Shown: positions 1 through 11,184, counted from the first letter of the stretch. The stretch: 64,000 bases of DNA from Yamagishiella unicocca (GCA_003116995.1 BDSL01000057.1:372001-436000), one strand, 5' to 3'. Notes: a model not told the origin generated them from the letters alone. Numbers and translations are program-made.

Positions 1-3000
1 ACAGGGGTGGATGCGGAGTTGTAGCGGCCAGGCAAGGCGCATGAAGCGCGTCCTGCACGCCGACCTCTTTCTCGATTCGTCCACACAGAACGAGAGACCT
101 AACATAGACGAATGCGCGAAAAACCCGACGGTGTGAGAGTGCGAACAGATGGATTGGAAGGGCTGACCTTGCGAGGGGCCTGTCACACGTGAGGTGGAGG
201 CCCGCCCGCAGGCAAGGTGGATCGTGCCAGCCAACAACCTCAATAGATGCAGCGCGGAGCACCGGCCCCAGGAGGGGTTAGGGGGCAAGCAAGGGCACCG
301 AGCGAGGGCCTTACCTCGGCGATGCAGTACTTGAAGCTGCCGCTGATAGGCTTGGCTTGCAGGATGACCTGCAGCGGGTCGTAGCGGCTGGGCTGCGGCG
401 AAGCGGCCAGAGCAGCCTGCGGGGCCCACAGGGGCGAGGGGGGGGGAACAGGGGCGAATTATCAGCTCTGGCTTCTCGGGACCTCCGCTGCTGCTGGTCC
501 CGAGCGCCACCCACACCACAAGGGACGCTTCCACAGTCGCAGGACGCCCATTCACTCCTTGACAGGCCTCCACCCCGGCCAGGCGTCCATCCGCCTCTCC
601 CCCCTCCCAGTACCCAGTATTAACGTGGGCGGAGGCGCACCTTGATCATAGCGCCCACCAGGTCGTATTTGGACAACGACCCCTGGGCCGGCGCGCGCAT
701 GTTGAGGATGCACCACACCGGGTCGTACTTGGGGTCGCTGGACGCCATGATGGCAGCCGGCTCACCTGAGGCCGGGCAGTAGATTAACGGGGGAGCCGCC
801 ACAGGGGGTGGATGGGTGGGGTGCAGGAGGCGGCGCGGGGACACCCCCAAGGCGCAGGCCGCGGCAGGCTAGGGTGTCAAGCCTTCTGGAGCTGCCAGTG
901 GCAGCAGCCTCGGCCAGGACGATCACCCCCTCGCCACTCTGCACGCGTGCTTCCGCCGCCAGCGCGGTGTGCATGTAAGATGCAAGAAGGGAGTACGCAG
1001 GACCGACACTTTCCACGACCTCGGTCATCCCACCTACCCGACGTTCGGACGCTCTGCAGCAGGTCGAAGATCAACTCGTACTTGTGTGGCGGCTGCTCCT
1101 GCGGCGGCACCTGCGCCGCGGCTAGGGCCTGCTCCGTGCCCTCCGCCTCCTTGCCCGCGCGCACGAGGCCGCGAAGCATGTCGTACTTGTGCGCGGCGGA
1201 GGGCGCGGAGGCGCTGGCCAGCGCACCGCGGAGCGGGTCGTACCTGCAGTCGCCGCGGGAGGAAGGGGGCGAGAGAACAGGATTACGACGGGGCGCTCCG
1301 GTTTGCCGAAGTGGCAGGGCTCCCGAATCATCGGCAGCAGCGATAGCAGGCAGCATTGTGCCGCCAGCTATGCGGGTCGGGAGTGCAATGGATGCGGCCA
1401 CCCCGAAACGTTAAGCAGTAGGCGAAAGGACTGCGTGGGGGCGCGGTGGTAATCCGCAGGGGCCAGTCACTCACTTTGGCGAGGTGAACTCCTCCGTCTG
1501 CATGGCGACCTGGTGACGCGAGGAGGCAGCGAGGGGGCGGGCGGCGAGGGGAAGAGAGGTCGTGGTTGAGCCTCGGGACAGGAGGCGAAGACGGATACAC
1601 GGTATGCGATGCGGCCACGGAGAGGGGGCGATACAGACAGGCGCACTGGTGCGGTAACGTAGACGATACGATGCTCGTTGTTTGTTGGTGTGACGAAGGA
1701 AACACAGCTTCCTGACCCCTGACCTCGCACCACACGCCCCTGTCGCACCTCCAGCAGCTCCGAAACCTGCTCCACGGGAGCAAAGTCGTTGGGCGTGGCG
1801 CCCACCGTCAGCGCCTCCGACCAGGCAGCCGACGACGCTGCGGCTGCGGCGCCGATGCCCAGCTCCTTCCCCAGGTCCTGACCCTGCTCCTCCGCCACCT
1901 TGACGATAGAAGCCACCAGAGAAGGCGGCTTCACCTCCTCCACCTCCGCCGGCTCCATTGCCAGGGAAGTGTCGAAGCTGGGGTTGGTGCCGGTACGGAA
2001 GTCAGTGCCGCTGTCGCGCTGGGTAAACCAAGACAGCGGGTTGTACCAAGTCGTTTCAGCTTCGGGCTCGGCCGGCGTCGCGACCGCGGCCGCGACCGCG
2101 ACCGCGGGCAGAGTCTCGGGCTCAGACTCGGGGGCAGCGACCGCAGGCTCAGGGATTACGGGATTGGGCGTGGGCGCAGGGGCGGCGATAACAGGAGCAA
2201 CGATGGCACTGACATCGCCCAGTGCATCGGCGGGCAGAAAGCTGGGGTTGACACGGCCCTCCATCGCCATCGCTACCTCCGGCGCTGCCTCCACTGGCTC
2301 TACTGCGAACGTGGAGTCAAAGCTAGGGTTGGTACCAGTGCGGAAGCCAGTGTCGCTGTCGCGCTGAGTAAACCAAGACAGCGGGTTGTACCAAGTCGTA
2401 TCAGCTTCGGGCTCGGCCGGCGTCGCGGCAGCGACCGCGGGCAGAGTCTCGGGCTCAGACTCGGGGGCAGCGACCGCAGTCTCAGGAATCACGGGCACAG
2501 GGGCGGCGATAACGGTTGCAACGATGGCACTGACGGGGGCGGCATCGTCCGGTGCATCGGCAGGCAGAAAGCTGGGGTTGACACGGCCCTCCACCGCCAT
2601 CGCAACCTCCGGCGCTGCCTCCACTGGCTCTACTGCGAACGTGGAGTCGAAGCTGGGGTTGGTACCAGTGCGGAAGCCAGTGTCGCTGTCGCGCTGGGTA
2701 AACCAAGACAGCGGGTTGTACCGGGTCGCCTCAGCTAAGGGCTCGGCTGGCATCGCGACCGCGGCCGCGACCGCGGACGGAGTCTCGGGCTCAGACTCGG
2801 GGACAGCGACCGCAGTCTCAGGGATCACGGGCACAGGGGCGGCGATAACTGGCGCAACGATGGCACTGACGGGGGCGGCATCGTCCAGTGCAGGCAGAAA
2901 GCTGGGGTTGACACGGCCCTCCATCACCACCACGACCTCAGCCTCCGCCTCCACTGGCTCCACCGCGAGTGTGGAGTCGAAGCTGGGGTTGCGGCCGGCG

Positions 3001-5745
3001 CCCTCGCGCCCTTCGTTCTGCGTGAACCAGGACAGCGGGTTGTACCAGACGGCCTCAGGCGCGGCCTCAGTCGCAAACGCGGGGACCACGGGGGCGCTGG
3101 AGACGGCGACGTCCAGCGCGTCGTTGGAGGCGAAGCTGGGGTTGAAGCGGCCGTCAGTGGAGAGTCCGTTCGCCTCCTCCAGGTAATCCTGCGGCGAGGG
3201 GCCGTCCTCGGCGACGTCGAAGGATGGGTTGACGCGGGCCGGCGGCGACGGCAGCGGCGGCGGCGCGATGCTGCGGTAGGTTCGCGGCGTGCGCGCGGCG
3301 GCGCGGCGGGTAGGGCGCATGCTGGGTCGGAACGACGTGTCGACCACGGGGTTGTCGTACACCTGGCCGAAGCTGCTGCTGATTTTGCTGCTATCCGAAA
3401 TAGTCGGCAGCGGCGGTGGAGCCGGCGGCTGCGCGGCCACGGTCTTCTCGAGAACGTCCCCAGCCCAGGCGGCCAGGTTGGGGCTGAGGGGCTTCACGCG
3501 GCTGCTGTCCTGAGGCACCTGGGGAGGTGGCGGTGGCGCCGCGGGAGCCGCGGAGGCCGGCGGCGCCAAGGACCCCGAGCGGGCCGATGCGCCGCCGGCG
3601 CGCTCCGGAACCGGCGACGGCGGAATGCGACTGTCGGACGCGTATGGCAACGGCATGTCTGCGCCCAGGCCCGGCGGCGAGGACAGCCGGGAGGCGCCTC
3701 CGCTGGGGCGGATCGGCACGCCGGCCTCTGCCGCCGTCACGACCGCCGATGCGATAGAGGCGGCCGCCGACGCCGTCACGTCAGCGACTGTGGCGCCCAT
3801 GCCAGGCGCCGAGCGGGACGCGCCGCCAGAGGGCCGCACCGGTGGCGCTGCAGCCGCCGACATAAGCTCCGCGACCGGCGCTTCTGCGGGCGTCATGAGC
3901 TCCGCCGTCAGTGCGTTCGCCGCGATGGCTGCCGCCGCGGCCTCAGCCGGGTTGTCCAGGTCCATGCTCTCGGCGGCCTTGACGGTGGCGGCGGAGACGC
4001 TGAGCGAGGCGTCCTCCTCCATCAGCGCCATGGCAAGCTCCCACACGCGGGAGTTGCGCTTCTGCACGTGCGCGGACAAGGAGACAGCGGCGAACGAGGT
4101 TGGGATTACCCGCGTGGCCCCTACCAGATACAGTCCCCGATTGCCACCCATCGCCTGCAACGCACCTTGAGGACCTCAATCTCGTTGTACAGCTGGTCCA
4201 GTCGCTCCATCCGGGCCCGCGTGGAAGTCGGCATCTCCGTCGCGGACGCCGCGACGCCAGCAGCCACCACAGCGGAGCGCAGTGAGCTGCCGCCCGGCGC
4301 GAGCCCAGATCCGCTGCCGCTGCTGCGGACAAAGCCGTAGCCGACCATGGCAGTAGCCAGCGCGGCGGCAGCCCGGAACTGCAAGGTTGGAAACAGGGCC
4401 AGGGAGGAGGGGGTTGCTATTAGAACCTGACCCGCAAATGGTTGGGACGCAATTGGAGGCGGAGGACTGTGCGGTCGTAACGCGGTCGGGGCCGCAGAGA
4501 TGAGACGGCTCGTAGAAGCGAGCTGTCAGAGGATTTGGTCCCGACGCTAACCGCGCATCGCGCCGCGGGGTTGGATTGGCTCGTGTCGCACATGGCGGCA
4601 GTCTTATCCTCCAGTTTTCGGCGCCCCCTATGCATCATTCAGTACAAAGCCTGGGAAATATACCATGTGCAGCCCGCGGAATTACGTTCGGCGCCGGTGC
4701 TCCGTCGTGCGTGTTCTGGTTGTTCGCCACACAACCGTCAGCGGCTTGCACCGGCGTACCTGAGGTGAGCTGCGCAGGTCGGTGGAGCTCGTCTCGAAGA
4801 GGGGGTTAGGCCGGACCGCGGCCGCCTGGAACGCATCCTGCGGGTACAGCCAGGTCACAGACACGTGGGAGTGGTGGGAGTGGTGGGATAGAATGGCAGC
4901 AACGGCAGGGAGCGAGAGAACGGCAGAACGCCGGGATTCCAAGCACATCCATGCCCTGCTGTTTCATGTTTGCTGGTCGCAACAGCAGCAGCTGACAGAT
5001 GACAACAAACAGCCGTGATGCAGCTCAACGGAATAGTGCATGGACAAACGAACAGCTGTAATAAAACAATGCGCAACTGTGGATGGCTGACATGAAACTT
5101 GCTCTGTGCAGAGGACCAAATTAGTGTGCGAGTTGCGAACACGGGCTGAGAGCGCCCGTCGCGACCAGCGACAGCAGTTGACGCGCCTAACGACAAGCGT
5201 CAGCAGCCCCCTGTTAACGCAACGCACCAGGCTGGGGGTGCGCAGCGGCTGAGCGATGGCATGCCTGCTGCCTCCAAATACCAGGAAGGGAACGAGGATG
5301 AACGCCTGCGCGCCGAGGTATATGGGAAATGGGCCGTGTGAGAGGGTTGGCGACAATATGTGACGACGCAGAGATGAGCGCCTAACTCACTCCAGCTAAG
5401 CGTTGACACCACTTTGAAAGGGGCGCTAACAGCGGAGCAGATACCTGCAGCAAATTGAACCGTGCGTGTTGGAGGGTGCGAACAGCAACAACTCTTGCAT
5501 GCATCTCCTGCGGCTGTTTTACTCACTTGTTCAGGTTCAGGCTGGTTCTGGGTGCCAGCGAATACGCGCACACAGGGCCTTCGGCCAAGCAATTGCGCTA
5601 GGAGGAACCTCGAGCTGGCGGGCTGACGCTGCGGTAAGGTGCACAGACGCGCTCGGCATGCCACGGGTGTAGTGAGCGGACGCCTGAGCCCTAAAGGACA
5701 TGCGGGACGCCCGCTCTGCACCACCGGCTGGACCATGCGCGACAT
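1..5745 (-). CDS. Large repeat protein, predicted organellar (chloroplast) membrane scaffold, 3' partial
   Basis: I do not recognise this gene. Phase-consistent exons (minus, 5' to 3'): 5745-5527, 5444-5391, 5305-5228, 4837-4760, 4378-4166, 4061-1749, 1497-1475, 1243-1038, 765-641, 416-315, then possibly 52-1 and beyond the window; at least 1137 codons. Residues 1-90 are rich in Arg/Ser/Ala/Pro with few acidic residues, like a transit peptide. Short hydrophobic stretches follow at about 92-104 (AFILVPFLVFGG) and 144-160 (FRAAAALATAMVGYGFV), which could form a membrane hairpin. Next come a short charged segment (RMERLDQLYNEIEVLK), a long Ala/Pro/Ser-rich presumably disordered region, four tandem repeats at about 554-910 carrying WYNPLSWFTQ and NPSF motifs, and from about 990 six [KR]Y[DE]xL/V motifs. 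Exons 1-4 joining exon 5 is supported only by phase; an alternative last exon at 4650-4639 would end a small separate 146-residue protein there. Plastid targeting is inference. Confidence 0.6.
1970..3060 (-). repeat. Four tandem ~325-345 bp coding repeats inside the large exon of the repeat protein
   Basis: Each unit encodes about 108-115 residues and contains in order YNPLSWFTQ (at about 3018-3043, 2686-2712, 2358-2384 and 2020-2046), an NPSFDS motif, EPVEA, RVNPSFLPA and a long Ala/Pro/Val/Glu stretch. Units two to four are nearly identical at the DNA level. The first unit, nearest the N-terminus, is the most diverged. This points to recent tandem duplication or gene conversion. The aromatic motif is the best conserved part, while the linkers vary in length by whole codons. 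Confidence 0.92.
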
Positions 5746-6184
5746 TTCTATGCCGTGATTTTACACAAAGATAGGCGCCGGTGCGCCTTGTGGCAGCGCT
5801 CCACACGTCTGTGGAGCAAGCCTAAGCTGCAGCTCTGAGGCCCTGCGCAGAGAAAGCGGGGCCCCAGCCCGTGGGTGGGCGAATGGCTGTGCCGCCCGAA
5901 CGTGATCAAAGAAAATGTATACTTTGTACAACGTCTTATGTGAAGCTGTGAACATGGACAGCCCATGCTGCTGGGGTTCTTTTACAAGCGCCGAAAAGAT
6001 TGCACGAGTGCCTGAATCCATCAGACCCTCATGCCCGGTCATGTCCCCAATAATTGGTCTTTGTATAACTGTAAATAAGCGCATCTTACGGTAATAGCGT
6101 TCCTGTTGTGGGTCTAGTGCCCTACTTCCGCCCCACCGACCCACGGTCTGCGGAAAGTCGCTATCGTGCTTTAGAGCGACTGTC
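5746..6184. promoter_or_regulatory. Divergent promoter interval between the repeat protein (-) and TMEM69-like gene (+)
   Basis: The two genes are transcribed away from each other and their start codons are 439 bases apart, so both promoters and 5' UTRs must lie here or overlap the genes. No clear TATA box or repeated operator is visible. The interval is less GC-rich than the flanking exons and I see no further coding sequence in it. Confidence 0.5.
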
Positions 6185-8449
6185 ATGCTTCGCAGAACGT
6201 CAACTGCTGCAGTGCATCAACTGCAGCAGGTGCGCTGTAGTAACGCTGAAGGCGACAGGCTGTGGAACATAATGCTGAAAGCCGCACGTTTTGGCCCGCA
6301 GGTCTGCCATAATGCTGCGATCGATGGGGCACAGGAGGTTCTTCCCATTATAGCATGCCGCATGTCGGCGTGCAGCACCGCGCATCCATTCACACAGACA
6401 CGCGGCACCGCCTCGTCGTCGGGTTCATCCGGCCAAGCTGCCTCGCGCCTGGATGCCGGCCGCGCGGCAGCAGCTAGCACCAGCAGCAGCGGCAGCGAGA
6501 CGCCTCTGTCGTTCTTCGCGCGGCAACAGCAGACGCTGGCTGCCGTGCCGATGTACCCGAAGATGTTGGGATTCGCAGGCACGGGCGCGGGCGGCGGGGT
6601 GGGGCTTATATCATGGTGTTGCAGGCTTAGGGGACCTGCAATGGGGCAAGGGCAAACACAGGGGAGAGCCCTTCCAGAGAGGCACCGGGGCGGAGAGGTG
6701 GTGTATTGTTCTGAGGCCTCAGGGAGGCCCCCGGAAGTTCCGAAGGCTTCGCACTCCCCCCTTTGACCCCGCTGCTTCCTGGTCGCTGAACTCGTGGGAA
6801 TGTGCTGCGCATCTGGGTGGGAGTACAGCTAAGCGCATGTGGCACGGGGCATGTCTTCCGAGCCGCTTGCGCATTATGACTCAGCAGCCGCTACTGCCGT
6901 ACCGGGCCGGCTTAGCCCCCCAAGCCTGCTGCCGACCGATGCGGCCTCTGCCCATGCGAGAATCAGCTCCACGCCTCACGCTTGCCATGTGCCGTTCCCC
7001 CGTGCCATTCCCCCGTGCCGCTCTGCCCGCTCGCCCACCAGGTGCCATTCCCTTCGTAACGCTTGCGCCCGCCATGGTATCTTCCGCCGGCTTCCCCGAC
7101 CTTATCGACTACTGCGCGCAAATGCAACTGGTGTACGGCGGAAGCGTCGTCACCTTCCTGGGTGCCGTACACTGGGGCCTTGCCATGAGCAGCGCGACGA
7201 TGGCAGGTTGGTTTAGGGTTCGGGTTGGGCCCGAGGAGGCTGGGCGGAGACACGGGCCTTTAGGGTTGGGGGAAACCCTAGCGGAGACGCTAGCGGAGAC
7301 GCTAGCGGAGGTGAAGGCAGCTGCATTTTTTGGCTGTTGTTGTGGATGCGTAGGAGGGAGCGAGGGGACCATGTGATGCGTTTTGCTGCAGCTGTGGACG
7401 CGGAGTTGCAGGGTAAAGGCTGGGTCTGGTTGTGGGTTGTGGTGAGGGGGAGAAGGAGGATTAGGGAGGGTGAGCGCGTCAGATTGTCCTACGAAGCTGC
7501 CAGAGCAGGAGCGGACGAAGCGCCATGTGGCCAGCGTTGCGTTGGCACCCGAGCCCTCGTCGTGGTGTGTGCATGCCGCCATGCATGGCCGTGTCTCACC
7601 CCGCCTGCCGCCTCCATTGCGTCGCAGCCCCCGGCTCCAAGGCCGCCCGGGCACTGAGCGAGCGCTACGTGTGGAGCGTGGTGCCCTCCCTGGCGGTGGT
7701 GCCCGCGCTCATGATGCAGCCGGCGCAGGGCAGCCTAGCGATCTCGGTGCTGCTGGTGCGTTGGCGGGGTGGGGGCCGGGTCAGTGACTGGTCGATCTGT
7801 TGGGTGGATCAGGTGCGCCATGGGTGCCCACCGACCAGGCGGATGTGGGTCGTGAGCTGGACGGTCCAAGGGCATGAAGGGGCCGGGGGGAAGCACCTGT
7901 CGATGGGGGCGCGTACAGCCAGCGAAACGGCGTCCGTCACTCGCACGGCAGTGGCAGCAGCACCATGCGCCTGCTCGCTGCGCCGCACGTTCGCGCGACT
8001 GGGCGAGGGCCCACGACCCTGTTTTGCGCGGTTGCTGCTTGGGGCGACTGTTTGGTTGGTAGTATGTTTACTTGGTTCTTTCCGTATAACGCCTGTGCTC
8101 GTGGTGAAGACCGCTTCCTTCCGTGGCGCCGCCCATGCTCCGCCTCCGCCTCTTCTCCCGCCTGCCCACGACCCCGCAGGGCATCTGCTACATGTCCGAC
8201 GCGTCGTACTTTAGGGCGGGCTACCTGCCCAGCTGGTACATGAGCCTGCGGGGCTACCTGACGATTCTGGCCGTTGTAGGCATGCTGTCAACCACGTCGT
8301 ATTATCTCAAGAGGGACGTCCAAAAAGCGCAGAAGCTGATAGAGGAGGAGGACGCCAAGCGGGCGGCGAGGCTGGAGGCTCGGAGCATGGACGCCTCGGT
8401 GGCCGCAGCGGCGCTGGGGGCGAGTGACGCGGCGCCGGCACGGGCGTAA
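6185..8449 (+). CDS. TMEM69: DUF3429 / TMEM69-family membrane protein
   Basis: Exons 6185-6578, 7042-7206, 7628-7755 and 8180-8449 join to 319 codons (318 aa). The N-terminus (MLRRTSTAAVHQLQQVRC) looks like a mitochondrial presequence, followed by a Ser-rich linker. The DUF3429 core then has about five hydrophobic segments: PKMLGFAGAIPFVTLAPA, YGGSVVTFLGAVHWGLAM (the family's FLGAVHWG signature), WSVVPSLAVVPALMM, and YLPSWYMSLRGYLTILAVVG near the C-terminus, then a charged Glu/Lys/Ala tail. Human TMEM69 and bacterial DUF3429 proteins share this layout; their function is not established. Intron 1 appears to start with GC (CAG|GCACGG), because the only nearby GT donor leaves the wrong phase and the GC site restores the conserved GFAGAIPF sequence. 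An AATAAA lies at about 8636 in the 3' flank; I found no TGTAA close by. Confidence 0.88.
7278..7311. repeat. Three-copy 12-bp tandem repeat in TMEM69-like intron 2
   Basis: The unit gctagcggagac is repeated three times, the last copy slightly changed, just after a gggttt/aaaccc-rich stretch. It lies inside intron 2 and does not touch splice sites. Confidence 0.8.
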
Positions 8450-9838
8450 CCTGTGACGAGGAAAGGAGGATGGGCTGCATCTGATGTGGGAGGCGCGAGG
8501 GCGAGCGATAGCGTGTTGACTAGGAGCTACCGGCGGTGAAGGCAATCGCGAGCGGAGCAGGCATTGTTGGCGTGTGTTATTCCGCATTGAACCGACAGAC
8601 GAGTGTGAGCGCTACAGCGGGATGACTCGTCGCTCAATAAATTATGCAGGTTGAGCGCTGGCAGGTGAAGTTGAGCCATATTTCGCCTCTGTGCACTTCG
8701 TGGGTAATGCAGTCTGTTACCATGGATGCCTGGAGGTGCAGATGTCGGTGCACGGCGGTGCCTTCGGGCTGCAGTATAGGCTCGATACAAGGCATCATCA
8801 TTCCTTTTTCATAGCCAGGCATGTCATTAAGCGCGCTATGCAAGTGGACGGCTTTGAATGCGCATGAAGTTGGGGGAGCCTCAGTCTTTCAAGGATGCGA
8901 CCGCGCGCCAGGCCACGCCCTGGCCGCGCTCAGTCATAAATAGTTTTGGCTGGAGGAAGTGAAAGCCGTAGACAAGCCTCAAAGATGACGTGGGCCGCAG
9001 GCGACGGTTGCCCCGAAACGACACAGCCGTCAGGCAGGCAGTCTCGTGATTGAGAGTCCCACAGCTCGAAGGCAAAACCCTGTGCTTAGTTTAGGCGACA
9101 TATCGACGCGTGGCAGGTACTGTAGCCTTCGCGAAACACTGACAGTCGATGCGAGTGTCCGTTTATCGGGTTGAGGAAATCGATGGTACGCTGCGTATGG
9201 TGGTCCAAATATATATGTTCAAATTGATTTAGCTGTCTGATTTGCGATGATGGATGGGCAAGCTGGTGCTGAAACAAAATCCATGTGCAGGTGGACGCGC
9301 TTCAGGCGACGCTCGCGGGACAATGCGAACAAATCCTAAGGGATGCAGTAACCAGTTTGATTGTCGCGCTGTTTGGTGAAAACGCGACCGTCGCCAACTT
9401 GGTGGGTTGCCCTGCGTGGTGGCAAAGTGTGACGAACGACCTACGCACCGGTGTACAAACTCGGACGCCCGCATGCGCGATAATGCATAAGTGGAATCCG
9501 CCTTCAGCCATCCACGTATCCCCAGGCTTCTTCCCGCATTGACCGCATGTTACTGTGTAATCGGACGCGATTCGCGCCCCGCAAACCTTTTGCTCCTGGC
9601 GCACCGCAGAGCACTCCAGGCCAGGGCCCTCTGTGTCTGGGATTGGGTTTCGGACACACGACTCACACCGTGGAGCTGGGCCTCTTGCTGGTAAGCGGGC
9701 AGTGGCTCTGTGTAGAGGAAACGGGGGCGGAGCCTGGGGCAGCCGCATCGCAAACCGCATTCCACGTTTCTACCACCCGCGCCTCAGGTCGTTACCGCAT
9801 GCTTCAGTCAGGCTTTACTACCTTTGAAGTGACGCCTT
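8450..9838. other. Intergenic stretch with no supported gene
   Basis: The 3' flank of the TMEM69-like gene is followed by about 1.2 kb without convincing coding sequence. Short open frames here have no recognisable motifs and no consistent splice-site partners. The AATAAA at about 8636 is the only processing-like signal seen. Confidence 0.5.
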
Positions 9839-10318
9839 ATGTACGCCCCCAATGCCTCCGGCCGGCAGGCGAGGAGCAAGGTAGCAGCGATTCCGGACGT
9901 GCTCATCGAAATCTTCCAGATCGACCAGACGGGCATGCCGCACATACCAGCACGCCACGTGCGGCACGTGCTCGCCGTGGAGCGGCGCCTTGCACCGTAC
10001 TGCTTCAGGGCGTACGGCATGAGCCTGGAAGATTGGCTGTCTAAACGCATTCGCACTGCGTGCGGCACCAGCCTGGCGCAGCTGCATGTTGACCACGGCC
10101 TGCCGCTGGTCGATGTCGCCCGTGTGGCGCTGGTGCTGTTGGACCGGGCGCAACGAGCCTGGCACGTGAAGCGCGTGCTACGGGCGGTCGTGTGGGGGAC
10201 GATGCTCGCTTGTGGGGTCGCCGCTGGGGCCGCGTGGCGGCAGCGGCAGCGCGCTGCACGTCAGCGCCGTACTCCGCACGGCTCCGCCGCCGCTGCTGCC
10301 GGGTCTGGACGGGCTTGA
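9839..10318 (+). CDS. Unrecognised 159-residue protein with a C-terminal hydrophobic segment
   Basis: A single open frame starts at an ATG preceded two codons earlier by an in-frame TGA and ends at TGA 10316-10318. The first 110 residues have a plausible globular, helix-rich composition (PDVLIEIFQIDQ, FRAYGMSLEDWLSKRI, LVDVARVALVLLDRAQRAW). A probable membrane segment follows (VVWGTMLACGVAAGAAW, about residues 119-135), then a basic Arg/Gln tail ending in Ala/Gly. GC-rich third positions resemble the neighbouring real exons. No family is recognised. An upstream 5' exon is possible: an open frame from the ATG at about 9547 ends at a good gtaagc donor near 9690, but its phase does not fit. Existence is likely but unproven. 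Confidence 0.42.
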   Translation: MYAPNASGRQARSKVAAIPDVLIEIFQIDQTGMPHIPARHVRHVLAVERRLAPYCFRAYGMSLEDWLSKRIRTACGTSLAQLHVDHGLPLVDVARVALVLLDRAQRAWHVKRVLRAVVWGTMLACGVAAGAAWRQRQRAARQRRTPHGSAAAAAGSGRA

Positions 10319-11184
10319 GTCATTACCTGCCTGGCGGTTTGTTGACCCAGGCAGCGATTCAATGGATGTGGATGGAATCGGTTACGAATGGCGACCGGGG
10401 GAGGGGGACGTCTTGCGGGTGCTAAGTCGCTGCATTAATTAGCGGGGGTAATACATGTTGTCGGGTAGGGTTGTCCCTCTGGGTTCGGGAGCGAGCAGTC
10501 GCGTAGCTGTGTAGAGGTAACGTACGTCGAAAGGATCGTATATATATCATGCGTCATTGTGAGCGAGCCTAGGTGTTCAGGTGTCATGTCCAGGCTCAGG
10601 TCATCTTTTCAGCAGGTTGGCATCAGGACTTCAGCTACGGGATAGCCTCCGGCTTCTCCAGGGGTGCCAGGATGTCGGAGGAAGTGTTTCTGTTTTAAAA
10701 TCATTTATTATTCTGACATTTTTTAAAGCGCGACGACACGGAAGCACATGGTGGTGCAGCGTGGGGCCATCGGCGCCTGGTTGCCGTCGTGAGCCGTCGT
10801 GACGGTTTGCGCGGCCCTTGGGGCTGGCGTTGCAATAATTCGGCCGTTCCCCTACAACGCCCCTAATTGTCATGCTCTATGTCCATTTACGGATATGCAT
10901 GCGCTGCCGCGGTCTGAACGGCGAGCTCCATCGTCAAGTGTCGGTGGCGGTTGGTTATGAAGGGCCAAGGACATTGCAGTTCGGCAAACGCTCAGCATCG
11001 GCTTTGGAACTGGCGTATTCCGTGAAAAGGCTATTTGTCTTTCTGGCCTGTGGCTGCACTGTCAAGGCCCCGGCGCGCTCCGTTGCTGTACGACGCAAAA
11101 GTCCCGAACCCGCTGAGCAGATTTGTGATAGCGCCAACACCACAAACGTCCATATGCTGATAGCGGAGCTGAAGAAGAACAGAG
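10319..11184. other. Intergenic; 5' flank of the monooxygenase gene
   Basis: Contains the presumed promoter of the downstream monooxygenase. An AT-rich patch (ttttaaaatcatttattattctgacattttttaaag in two parts) lies at about 10690-10730. A long open frame that begins at 10872 and overlaps the monooxygenase start in another frame shows no family features and is not called. Confidence 0.45.

Noticed and set aside
2386..4170. Long open frames on the plus strand opposite the repeat protein
   Set aside because: They are antisense shadows of the GC-rich repetitive exon. The minus-strand frame has splice signals and phase continuity over ten exons; these do not.
4420..4638. Minus-strand frame with a transit-like N-terminus as first exon of the repeat protein
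   Set aside because: Its donor would be weak (gtcagg), and exons 5745-4760 give a complete, phase-matched 5' part instead. The segment fits inside intron 4.
4639..4650. Four-codon terminal exon (ALY-stop) ending a small separate gene
   Set aside because: Possible by splice signals, but splicing to 4378 is equally in phase, supplies the missing 5' end of the large gene and needs no extra promoter. Kept only as an alternative.
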